Origin: Chloroflexota bacterium
Lineage (GTDB): Bacteria > Chloroflexota > Anaerolineae > Caldilineales > Caldilineaceae
Direction: 5' to 3'
Assembly (NCBI GenBank): GCA_018969295.1
Contig: JAGWYN010000058.1
Span: 1 to 22,434 of the forward strand
Length of the DNA: 22,434 bases
The notes beneath the pieces are model-generated. The model did not search any database. It was not told where the DNA came from and saw only the letters and a program-made list of their open reading frames with translations. This document shows, piece after piece, positions 15,256 through 21,957 of the stretch (position 1 is the stretch's first letter; each line of letters begins with the position of its first letter). The position numbers and the translations under genes were made by a program.

Positions 15256-16038
15256 ATGAGAAGGCTTGAGCAAAAACGGACCATCATCACCGGCGCCGCG
15301 CACGGCATCGGGCGGGGGCTGGCGCTGCGCTTTGCCCAGGAAGGAGCTGCCGTAGGCGTGTTCGACATCTCGGCGGCGAACTGTGCGCAGGTAGTGGCCG
15401 AAATTGTTGCACTGGGCGGGCAAGCCATCAGCCTGGAGGCAGACCTCACCCAGCCTGCCCAGGTGAACGGCGCAGTGTCGCGATTTGCCGAGCACTTCGG
15501 TCCCCCGAACATACTGGTGAACAACGCAGGCGTCATGGCCAACGGGCCAGTGCATTTGACCAGTGCGGAAACCTTTGACCGTGTGATTGGCGTCAACCTG
15601 CGTGGTGCTTTTCTTGCTTCGGCTGCAGTGCTACCGTACATGCTGGAAGCGCGGGCCGGCAGCATTGTCCAGATGGCTAGCGTCACCGGCATGATGGGGG
15701 CGCAGGGTATGGCCGCCTACTCGACCGCCAAGGGTGGGCTGCTGGCCTTGACGCGAGCCATGGCCATCGATTACGCGCCCTATGGGATCCGTGTGAACAG
15801 CGTGTCGCCAGGCACGATCGACTCGCCCATGCTTCAGGCGTGGGTTGCAGCCCAATCCGATCCGCACCAGACGCGCCGGGCCTTCGATGCAGTCTACCCT
15901 ATCGGACGGATCGGCACGATCGACGAGGTCGTGAGTGTCTTTGTCTTCCTGGCCTCAGACGAGGCCAGCTTCGTTACCGGCGCCAACTACGTCGTCGACG
16001 GCGGGTTGAGCGTCAAGGCCGACCAGCCACAGGACTGA
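15256..16038 (+). CDS. Short-chain dehydrogenase/reductase (classical SDR)
   Basis: A 260-residue classical SDR. The cofactor motif TGAAHGIG lies near residue 13, with VFDIS after the second strand; the Asp favours NAD(H). NNAGV is at about residue 90. The catalytic residues are Ser142 (MASVTGMM), Tyr155 and Lys159 (YSTAKG). The tail ends GANYVVDGGLSV, as in the FabG/glucose-dehydrogenase group. In this setting it probably oxidises a sugar or sugar-acid hydroxyl. ATG 15256 was chosen because GAAGGA precedes it; the frame from 15232 would use a start with no ribosome site. It is five bases from the next gene. Confidence 0.9.
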   Translation: MRRLEQKRTIITGAAHGIGRGLALRFAQEGAAVGVFDISAANCAQVVAEIVALGGQAISLEADLTQPAQVNGAVSRFAEHFGPPNILVNNAGVMANGPVHLTSAETFDRVIGVNLRGAFLASAAVLPYMLEARAGSIVQMASVTGMMGAQGMAAYSTAKGGLLALTRAMAIDYAPYGIRVNSVSPGTIDSPMLQAWVAAQSDPHQTRRAFDAVYPIGRIGTIDEVVSVFVFLASDEASFVTGANYVVDGGLSVKADQPQD

Positions 16039-16043
16039 GCCAT

Positions 16044-16955
16044 ATGGAGACGACGCGCCATCTTGATCTCGATTGTGTGCGCTTGCAGAACGACACGGTG
16101 GAGCTGCTTGTTACCCGGTCGGTCGGCCCCCGCGTCCTCTATTTTGGCTTGCGCGGCCAACCGAATCTCTTTGCCGAATTGCCGAACCTGACGCTCGACT
16201 GTCCCGGCAGCAACGAGAAGTTTGTCGCGTACGGTGGCCATCGCCTCTGGCACGCCCCGCAGATGCCGGCGCGGACGCACCAGCCGGACAACGGCCCGGT
16301 GCTGGTCACGCCGACTGCTGGCAGCATCGAAGTGGTCCAGCCGGTCGAGCCGCCGACGGGCATCCGCAAGTCCATGCGGATCGAACTGGCCCGCACCGGC
16401 AGCGAAGTCGTCGTCGATCACACGCTGACCAACTGCGGCCTCTGGCCCGTGGAGACGGCGCCCTGGGCCATTACCGAATTGCGGGCCGGCGGCATCGGCA
16501 TCGCTCCCCAATCCCAGGCCTATGACGACCCGGACGCCACCTGGCCCAATCGCAGCATCGCCCTATGGCCCTTCACCGACATCGCCAGCCCCCACATCCG
16601 CTGGGGCAACCGGTTCATCTTTGTGACGGCAGATATGGCAGCCGGAATGCTCAAATTCGGCTTTCCGAACCCCGGCGGCTGGCTCGCGTATGCCCTGGAA
16701 GAGACACTGTTTGTCAAGCAGGCGACCTACGCTCCACACGCACGGTACTTCGATCGTGGCAGCTCGAGCCAGATTTTCTGCATGCCGGGCTTCATCGAAC
16801 TGGAAACGCAGGGGCCGCGCACCATCCTGGCGCCGGGTGCATCGATCACCCATCGCGAAATGTGGAGCCTGCACACGGGCATGGCCCTGACCGCCGACGA
16901 GGATCAGGTGGCCGCAGCGATAGCGGCATTGGGCCTGGGGCGCACCAGTGAATAA
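16044..16955 (+). CDS. Mutarotase-like beta-sandwich protein (DUF4380-like)
   Basis: A 303-residue protein that resembles DUF4380/aldose-1-epimerase-like proteins. Features: VELLVTRSVGPRVLYFGLRG near the N-terminus, a GGHRLWHAP motif around residue 70, APWAITELRAGG in the middle, and GWLAYAL followed by FVKQATYAPHARY later. These proteins share the galactose-mutarotase fold and usually sit in carbohydrate gene clusters. Catalytic function is generally unproven; changing sugar anomers or binding sugars is a reasonable guess. No signal peptide is seen, so it should act in the cytoplasm. It starts five bases after the SDR stop. Confidence 0.7.
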   Translation: METTRHLDLDCVRLQNDTVELLVTRSVGPRVLYFGLRGQPNLFAELPNLTLDCPGSNEKFVAYGGHRLWHAPQMPARTHQPDNGPVLVTPTAGSIEVVQPVEPPTGIRKSMRIELARTGSEVVVDHTLTNCGLWPVETAPWAITELRAGGIGIAPQSQAYDDPDATWPNRSIALWPFTDIASPHIRWGNRFIFVTADMAAGMLKFGFPNPGGWLAYALEETLFVKQATYAPHARYFDRGSSSQIFCMPGFIELETQGPRTILAPGASITHREMWSLHTGMALTADEDQVAAAIAALGLGRTSE

Positions 16956-16956
16956 G

Positions 16957-17013
16957 TGCCTATCCGAATATTGCTTTCCGTTCAGAGGCCGAAGCCAGTT
17001 ATTCGGATAGGCA
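16957..17013 (+). promoter_or_regulatory. Strong intergenic hairpin after the mutarotase-like gene
   Basis: A perfect 14-bp inverted repeat: tgcctatccgaata (16957-16970) and tattcggataggca (17000-17013), with a 29-base loop and no T-tract. It starts two bases after the preceding stop and so could mark a transcript end or processing point. The loop length matches that of the 9468 hairpin. Confidence 0.6.
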
Positions 17014-17056
17014 TTGAGCGATCACAAATGACGATGCAAGACCCAAGGAGTTGTTG

Positions 17057-17494
17057 ATGAATCAAGGTTCACCGCTGTGGCATGTAAACAACTCATTTTC
17101 AAGGGAGGACAAAGTGGCTGAATTGGCCGCGTACGAACGAATGACCCGGTGCCTGAACGGCGAAGCAGTGGATCGACCGCCCAACTTCGACATCTTTATG
17201 ACCTTTGCCGTGCGCCGCACGGGCAAGACGCAGCGCGCATACTACCTGGATCATCGCGTGCTGGTTGAGGCGAACATGCTCATGCTTGAGCAGTTCGGCA
17301 GCGATATTGCCCAGGCAATTTCAGATCCCTTCCGCGAATGCTACGCTACGCGCCATTGTATGGCTATCGGCGGGCCGCGGTCTTTCAGCGCTGGCGGCTG
17401 CGAGATTCCCATGCTCACGCCCGACGCCAATGTGCATGCGCAAAACAGGGCGCTGGCCAGCCTCTCCAATGGAAGAGCAACGAGTGAAGCGTGA
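17057..17494 (+). pseudogene. UroD-like (uroporphyrinogen decarboxylase family) gene with in-frame internal deletion
   Basis: A frame of 145 codons, while the family is about 330-380. The N-terminal part is typical: YERMTRCLNGEAVDRPPNFD, then a Tyr/Asp helix and SDIAQAISDPFREC. It then passes directly, near 17340-17370, into what looks like the family's C-terminal block SAGGCEIPMLTPDANVHAQN. About 200 residues of the barrel are missing, yet the frame is kept. UroD-like proteins in sugar clusters are often corrinoid-type methyltransferase relatives of unknown substrate. ATG 17057 follows AAGGAG, so translation signals are intact. The fragment cannot form a complete barrel and is probably inactive, unless the deletion is an assembly artefact. 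Confidence 0.65.
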
Positions 17495-17511
17495 CGAATA
17501 GGAGACAACAT

Positions 17512-19473
17512 ATGCCAACGGACCAGATGAACAACGGCATTGGCCCATTCCGGCCGCTGCGCTTTGGCGCTGTGCAGCCGGCTGGGTGGATGCGCACGCA
17601 GATGCTGCGCGACCTGACGGATGGCTTCGCCGGCCATCTGCACCAGCTGACTGACCACGCGGCCAACGACCTTTTTCGGAACCGGATCGGTGCCAGCACC
17701 GACGAAATCCAGTGGTGGGACAGCGAGACACGCGGCAATTGGCTGATCGGGCTGACGGCAATGGCCTATCTTGCTCGCCACCCCGCGGGTATGCAGCTGG
17801 CAGACCAGCTGATCGCAGAGCTGAAGGCGACACAGGATGAAGACGGTTATATCGGCATCTATCGCCAAGAGACGCGCTACCGCCATCCGCCGGGCGAGAA
17901 TGGCGAGTTGTGGGGACAGAGCCGGGCGCTGCTGGCCTTGCTTGCCCATTATGAGCTGGCTGGCGACGCCTCATCGCTGACGGCGGCCGAACGCGCGGCG
18001 CAGTTGACCATGGCCCAGTATGGACCCCATCACCGCTATTTTGTAATCGACCCGCAACAAGGCTACCTCTATCTGACCGGTATGACCCACGGCTTGATGT
18101 TTGTCGACGTCACGGAGTGGTTGTACACCATCACCGGCAATGACGCCTACCGCGACTTTGGCGTCTGGCTCTACCACGACTATTGCAGCGTCCCTGGCCA
18201 TTTCAAGAACGATGACCTGAAGCTGGAACACCTTCACAACCGTGGACTCGGCTTGCGCGGTCACGCAGCCCACGCCGCCGAGCACCTGCGGGCGCTCCTC
18301 TGGTCTGCGTTTGTCACTGGCGACGAATACACTGCGCAAGGCGTTGCCCACACGTTTCGCAAGTTGATTCGCTACATCGTACCCAGCGGCGCGCTCATCG
18401 GTGACGAGGATATTCAAGGCCTGCCACTCCCCGACGTAGGCTATGAATACTGCACCATGTTCGAGCTGATGAACAGCCTCTTGAGCGCCGCAGAGAAGTT
18501 TGGGGTAGCTGGCTACAGTGACTGGGCCGAGAACATTGCGCTCAATGCCGGGCAAGGCGCCCGGCTGGCCAACGGCACCGCAATCTGTTACATGTCCAAG
18601 GAGAACCGTTTCCGCGCGCTGGCAGAAGATCTGGACACCTACAGCGCCGATCTCTACCAGTTCTCCCCAACCTTGGCTGCGCTGTGGCAGGACAGCCCAG
18701 AGCGTCACTGGCAGCATGCTGGCAGATTCAAATACTCGCCGACGCACGAGGATGTCGCCGTCTGCTGCAACCCCAATGCGGTCCGTTTTATGCCCCACTA
18801 TGTCAGCCGCATGTGGCTGCGCAGCACCACGGAGGATGCCCTCGTGGCCCACCTGTATGGCCCCTGCGTGCTGACCACACAGGTGGGGGGCAGAACGGTT
18901 GTGATCGAAGAACAGACGGACTATCCATTCACGGAAGAGATCCGGTTTGTCATCCGCCAGGCAGACGCCGGCGCATTTGCCTTGCTCCTGCGTCTGCCCT
19001 CCTGGGCCACAGATTACCAGGTTACAGCCGCCGGCGCAGAAATCCGGCAGGCAGGTAGTTATCTACGCCTGAGCAAACACTGGCGCACCGGCGACGAAAT
19101 CACGCTTGTCTTTGCGACCCAGTTCGAGTTCGTCTGCAACCCCAACGGCGAATACACCGTGCGGCGCGGGCCGCTCCAGTACGCCATGCCCATCGAACAC
19201 ACGTTGTGTGCGATCAAGGGCTATCCTTTGCCCGCGTTCCACGACTTCGATGTGCTCCCCCAGGATCTGCGCCAGGCATATGCCGTGCCGATCTTGGATG
19301 CAGCCCAGACCGACTCGGGCTGCACGTTCCGGCGCCATGCCACAATTGGCGATACACCGTGGGATGCACCGCCCGTGACTGTCGCGTTGGGTGAGCACAC
19401 CTTGGTGCCGCTGGGCTGCACCGTGCTCAGACGCAGCACCCTGCCGCGCCAGGCCGTCGTGATGCCAGCCTGA
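17512..19473 (+). CDS. GH127-family glycoside hydrolase (beta-L-arabinofuranosidase-like, DUF1680)
   Basis: A 653-residue alpha/alpha-barrel hydrolase with a C-terminal beta-sandwich (about residues 450-640). The barrel includes WDSETRGNWLIGLTAMAYLA near residue 75 and QDEDGYIGIY near 110. The metal/thiolate site of GH127 is present: Glu312 and Cys314 in GYEYCTMFELM, and Cys418-Cys419 in VAVCCNPNAVRFMPHYVSRM. In characterised GH127 enzymes one of the paired cysteines is the nucleophile and the others bind zinc. The known activity is release of beta-L-arabinofuranose; relatives act on other furanosides and pyranosides. No signal peptide is seen, so it works inside the cell on imported oligosaccharides. 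ATG 17512 follows AGGAGA; the frame from 17491 overlaps that site. Confidence 0.88.
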   Translation: MPTDQMNNGIGPFRPLRFGAVQPAGWMRTQMLRDLTDGFAGHLHQLTDHAANDLFRNRIGASTDEIQWWDSETRGNWLIGLTAMAYLARHPAGMQLADQLIAELKATQDEDGYIGIYRQETRYRHPPGENGELWGQSRALLALLAHYELAGDASSLTAAERAAQLTMAQYGPHHRYFVIDPQQGYLYLTGMTHGLMFVDVTEWLYTITGNDAYRDFGVWLYHDYCSVPGHFKNDDLKLEHLHNRGLGLRGHAAHAAEHLRALLWSAFVTGDEYTAQGVAHTFRKLIRYIVPSGALIGDEDIQGLPLPDVGYEYCTMFELMNSLLSAAEKFGVAGYSDWAENIALNAGQGARLANGTAICYMSKENRFRALAEDLDTYSADLYQFSPTLAALWQDSPERHWQHAGRFKYSPTHEDVAVCCNPNAVRFMPHYVSRMWLRSTTEDALVAHLYGPCVLTTQVGGRTVVIEEQTDYPFTEEIRFVIRQADAGAFALLLRLPSWATDYQVTAAGAEIRQAGSYLRLSKHWRTGDEITLVFATQFEFVCNPNGEYTVRRGPLQYAMPIEHTLCAIKGYPLPAFHDFDVLPQDLRQAYAVPILDAAQTDSGCTFRRHATIGDTPWDAPPVTVALGEHTLVPLGCTVLRRSTLPRQAVVMPA

Positions 19474-19493
19474 GGTCAGGGCAAGAGATGGGA

Positions 19494-19526
19494 AGAAACC
19501 GAGTTTCTCGGCGAAACTCGATTTCT
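19494..19526 (+). repeat. Palindromic repeat of the GAAACC/GGTTTC type
   Basis: cgagtttc (19500-19507) pairs with gaaactcg (19513-19520) over a 5-base loop, and agaaa (19494-19498) pairs with tttct (19522-19526) after one mismatch. The sequence resembles a short interspersed palindrome that, from memory, is abundant in Chloroflexota and cyanobacterial genomes. It lies between the GH127 stop and the next gene and could also act as a terminator. Confidence 0.6.
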
Positions 19527-19574
19527 GGGCCACTTTTCTCAGATTGTATACTGAAGATAGAGAGAGAGGAATCC

Positions 19575-21008
19575 ATGGAAAACGGCAACAACACACATTA
19601 TGCGCCCTACAAGGGCCTGCCGATGCTGGCAGGCTTCTGCACGCTTGAGGAGGCAACCCGCCCCGGTCTTGGGATAGACGACTGTGTGCGGCGGCTGAAA
19701 CGCTATCACTACACTTTCAAACGGCTCCATGAGATCATGGTCAAGCGCTTGACTGCCGAGCCGATCTATGAGCTCAAGATGGCGTTCAGCCTCCATGCCT
19801 ACATCTGCGCGGAGCACGTCGCCGCCCTGCGCACGCGCGTGGCCGAAATGCGCCAGCCACCCCTGGGGCTGGAAGAAATTCCAGATGCCGCGCTGCAGCT
19901 TTTCTTCGACGAGTTGCTGGCCGCGCCTGGCGCCGCGGAACTCGTGCTGGGCATCTACGGCAAGGCAATCCCCGCCTTGACGGCCGGGATTCGCCGGCAT
20001 CTGGCCACCACCAATCACCTGGCCGACGCACCGACTGTGCGCTTTTGCCGCCTGGCGCTGGTCGAGCTGGAGGACCTGGTTCGCTATGGGGAGCAGGCGG
20101 TCGCGGCGTTGGTGGATGACGCTGCGGCGCAGCGGTTGGCAGACTGGTCGGCGCTGCTGGACGACTGCCTGGCGGCTGCCGGTGATCTCGACGGCGCCGT
20201 GGCGCCTGTGCCGGTGAACCTGGCGCCCAGCTTCTCTGCCACGCCTTTTGTCTATGATCTGGTGCCCCGGCGCGATGAACGCTTCACCGACAACTATAAC
20301 CGCGGCGTCAACGCCGAGGCCTTTGTCAACGACGAGTCGTTGCCGGCCCAGCCCAAAGTGCTGATGCTCTTCTTCAAACGCTTGCGCGAGATCGATGTGC
20401 CCGAAATGCTGGCCAGCATCATTGCCCAGACCGAGGGCAAACCCTGGCCATATTACCTGGACATGACGCGCCAGTTGTGGGATGAGGCGCGCCATGCCCT
20501 CATGGGTGAAGTGGGCTTCGTGGCGATGGACCTTGACTGGCCAAGACTGGTGCGCCCCGACTTTACCTGGTCGCTCGGCTTGAACACAAAGCTCACGCCC
20601 AAACAGCGCCATGCGGTGCTCTGGTATATTGAGCAGGGCCTGATGCCCCGGACAGGCAAGCGCTACGAGTGGGAAGTCGCAGCCGAGGCGGGGAATGCGC
20701 TCGCGCTGACCTTCCAGGACTACGACTGGGCCGACGAAGTGCTCCACGCCCGCATCGGTCGCGAGTGGTACGTGAGCGATATGCCGTCGCAACAGGAAGC
20801 GCTCGCGTACGGCGATCAATGCTGGTCACATGCAGTGAGCGACTGGGCCTCCTGGAAGGAGCAGGGGCTGACCGAGCACGCGAATTGGTGGCCCGATCTC
20901 TATCGGGCCGCCTGCGCCAGGTGGGGCGTGGAACCAGAGCCCAAGGTGCTGGCCTTCGATGTCAGCTATGCCGAGGTGCGGAGCGATCTGAAGTCGTTTC
21001 ATGAGTGA
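19575..21008 (+). CDS. Ferritin-like (possible di-iron) protein of unknown function
   Basis: A 477-residue, mostly helical protein. Metal-ligand-like motifs are spread across it: Glu66 (YELKMAFSLH), Glu80-His81 (CAEHVAALRTRVAEM), Glu304-x2-His307 (WDEARHALMGE) and Glu388-x2-His391 (DEVLHARIGREW). This resembles di-iron ferritin-like proteins (compare the COG2833/DUF455 group), which would use iron and oxygen for oxidation or hydroxylation. I cannot name a substrate. ATG 19575 follows AGAGAGG. A TATACT (19547-19552) upstream may be a -10 box, though the -35 is poor, so the gene may have its own promoter. It is the last gene on the + strand before the insertion-sequence patchwork. Confidence 0.6.
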   Translation: MENGNNTHYAPYKGLPMLAGFCTLEEATRPGLGIDDCVRRLKRYHYTFKRLHEIMVKRLTAEPIYELKMAFSLHAYICAEHVAALRTRVAEMRQPPLGLEEIPDAALQLFFDELLAAPGAAELVLGIYGKAIPALTAGIRRHLATTNHLADAPTVRFCRLALVELEDLVRYGEQAVAALVDDAAAQRLADWSALLDDCLAAAGDLDGAVAPVPVNLAPSFSATPFVYDLVPRRDERFTDNYNRGVNAEAFVNDESLPAQPKVLMLFFKRLREIDVPEMLASIIAQTEGKPWPYYLDMTRQLWDEARHALMGEVGFVAMDLDWPRLVRPDFTWSLGLNTKLTPKQRHAVLWYIEQGLMPRTGKRYEWEVAAEAGNALALTFQDYDWADEVLHARIGREWYVSDMPSQQEALAYGDQCWSHAVSDWASWKEQGLTEHANWWPDLYRAACARWGVEPEPKVLAFDVSYAEVRSDLKSFHE

Positions 21009-21068
21009 GTTGCTACGGTGACGGTGGCGAGGCCGGAAATACGGGTGCGTTCCAAGCTCTAGGAACCT

Positions 21069-21146
21069 GTACGGGCATGCGGTGGGCGGCGAGGCGGTCG
21101 GTCAGGCGCTCTGAAACGATCCTCACCGCCTACCGCATGCCCCTAC
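21069..21146 (+). terminator. Long imperfect hairpin downstream of the ferritin-like gene
   Basis: gggcatgcggt (21073-21083) pairs with accgcatgccc (21132-21142). The pairing extends inward through a G.T pair and ggcgg/ccgcc to gag/ctc, and outward to gta/tac. It begins 61 bases after the stop codon. No T-tract follows. It may end the transcript, or be a leftover of a mobile palindrome. Confidence 0.4.
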
Positions 21147-21182
21147 GCAACGCGCCGAAAATCTGGGACGTACCCTTCCACC

Positions 21183-21198
21183 CAGGGCAATCGCGTCT
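21183..21198 (-). repeat. ISAs1-type terminal sequence, outer end
   Basis: cagggcaatcgcgtct forms the outer boundary next to the transposase 3' end; the transposase stop codon begins at its last base. The identical 16-mer occurs alone at 2132-2147. Confidence 0.65.
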
Positions 21199-21545
21199 CA
21201 ATTCATCATGAGCGTGAGTAGGTGAACGAGATAGTCATGATCCCAGGGGGCTTTGAGGCGCTTGTTCTTGATGCCGAGTTTGATAGTTTTGTCTTTTTTG
21301 AGCAGGCTGAGCGCTATCCGCCGCAGCATAGCCATGCTTTCAGCGCCATTGTCTTTGCGGAGGCGGGATTCATCCTCGCGAAAAGCCATATCGAGGACCC
21401 AGTGGGCAGAGTTTTCGATGCGCCAGTGCGTGCGCACGGCCCGATTGAAGAAAGCCGCTGTGCCCTTTGCGCTGGAGATGTAATAACAGGTCTCGATGCT
21501 ATAGACAATCAGAAAAAGATTCGTGATTGTCGCCGATTTCTGGAA
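21198..21545 (-). pseudogene. ISAs1-family transposase, C-terminal part only
   Basis: The last roughly 115 residues of an ISAs1-family transposase. Recognisable blocks are CYYISSAKGTAAFFNRAVRT, HWRIENSAHWVLDMAFREDE, SRLRKDNGAESMAMLRRIAL and SLLKKDKTIKLGIKNKRLKA, the conserved end of the family with its final catalytic Glu (FREDE). Upstream, around 21541-21560, the similarity stops and the DNA becomes the 5' end of another element on the opposite strand. The N-terminal two thirds are gone, so it is inactive. Confidence 0.85.
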
Positions 21546-21567
21546 GTGGGGGGTTGATAAGAAAACA

Positions 21568-21620
21568 GAGAGATGCGATCCTAACGGGTGACAAAACCCA
21601 TTCGAAAGGAGGCATCTCTC
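21568..21620 (+). promoter_or_regulatory. Leader hairpin next to the IS630 start codon
   Basis: gagagatgc (21568-21576) pairs with gcatctctc (21612-21620), and the ATG follows immediately at 21621. The Shine-Dalgarno sequence (aaaggagg) touches the 3' arm from the inside. The layout is the same as at 2165-2218, and it would limit translation from read-through RNA. Confidence 0.5.
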
Positions 21621-21957
21621 ATGGACATCAGGATACGTCTTCGTCGTGATCTGCGTCAAGCTGTGGTCGAGCGGTTGCAGCAAGCCTACCAAAGCGGGCA
21701 GGTGCGCCTGGTGCGGCGGATTCATGCCCTGTTGTTCATCATTGAAGGCAAGACTGTTGACGAGGTTGCGGCCATGTTGGACCTGGGGGCGCAGACAGTG
21801 CGCGATTACGTGAACGCCTTCTTGTGGCGCGGTGTGACGAGTTTGTCCTATCAGAAACCAGCGGGACGTCCGTCCAAGTTGACCAAGACGCAACGAAAGG
21901 AGTTGGCTGCGCTGATCAAAGCCGGTCCCGAAGCGGCGGGCTACACGACGGGGTGTT
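21621..21957 (+). pseudogene. IS630-family transposase, N-terminal part only
   Basis: About 112 residues of the DNA-binding half of an IS630-type transposase. They include a helix-turn-helix pair (VRRIHALLFIIEGKTVDEVA, DLGAQTVRDYVNAFLWRG) and the linker GRPSKLTKTQRKEL ending in AAGYTTGCWS. Immediately after this the DNA matches IS4 in another frame, so the catalytic DDE half is missing. ATG 21621 follows AAAGGAGG. The frame remains open to 22049 only by reading IS4 sequence out of frame. Confidence 0.85.

Noticed and set aside
14124..15692. Very long minus-strand frame (522 codons) under the enolase paralogue and SDR
   Set aside because: Both overlying genes are clear family members on the + strand; the antisense translation shows no family features.
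19539..20819. Minus-strand frame of 426 codons under the ferritin-like gene
   Set aside because: The + strand product has a ribosome site and metal-motif pattern; the antisense product shows none.
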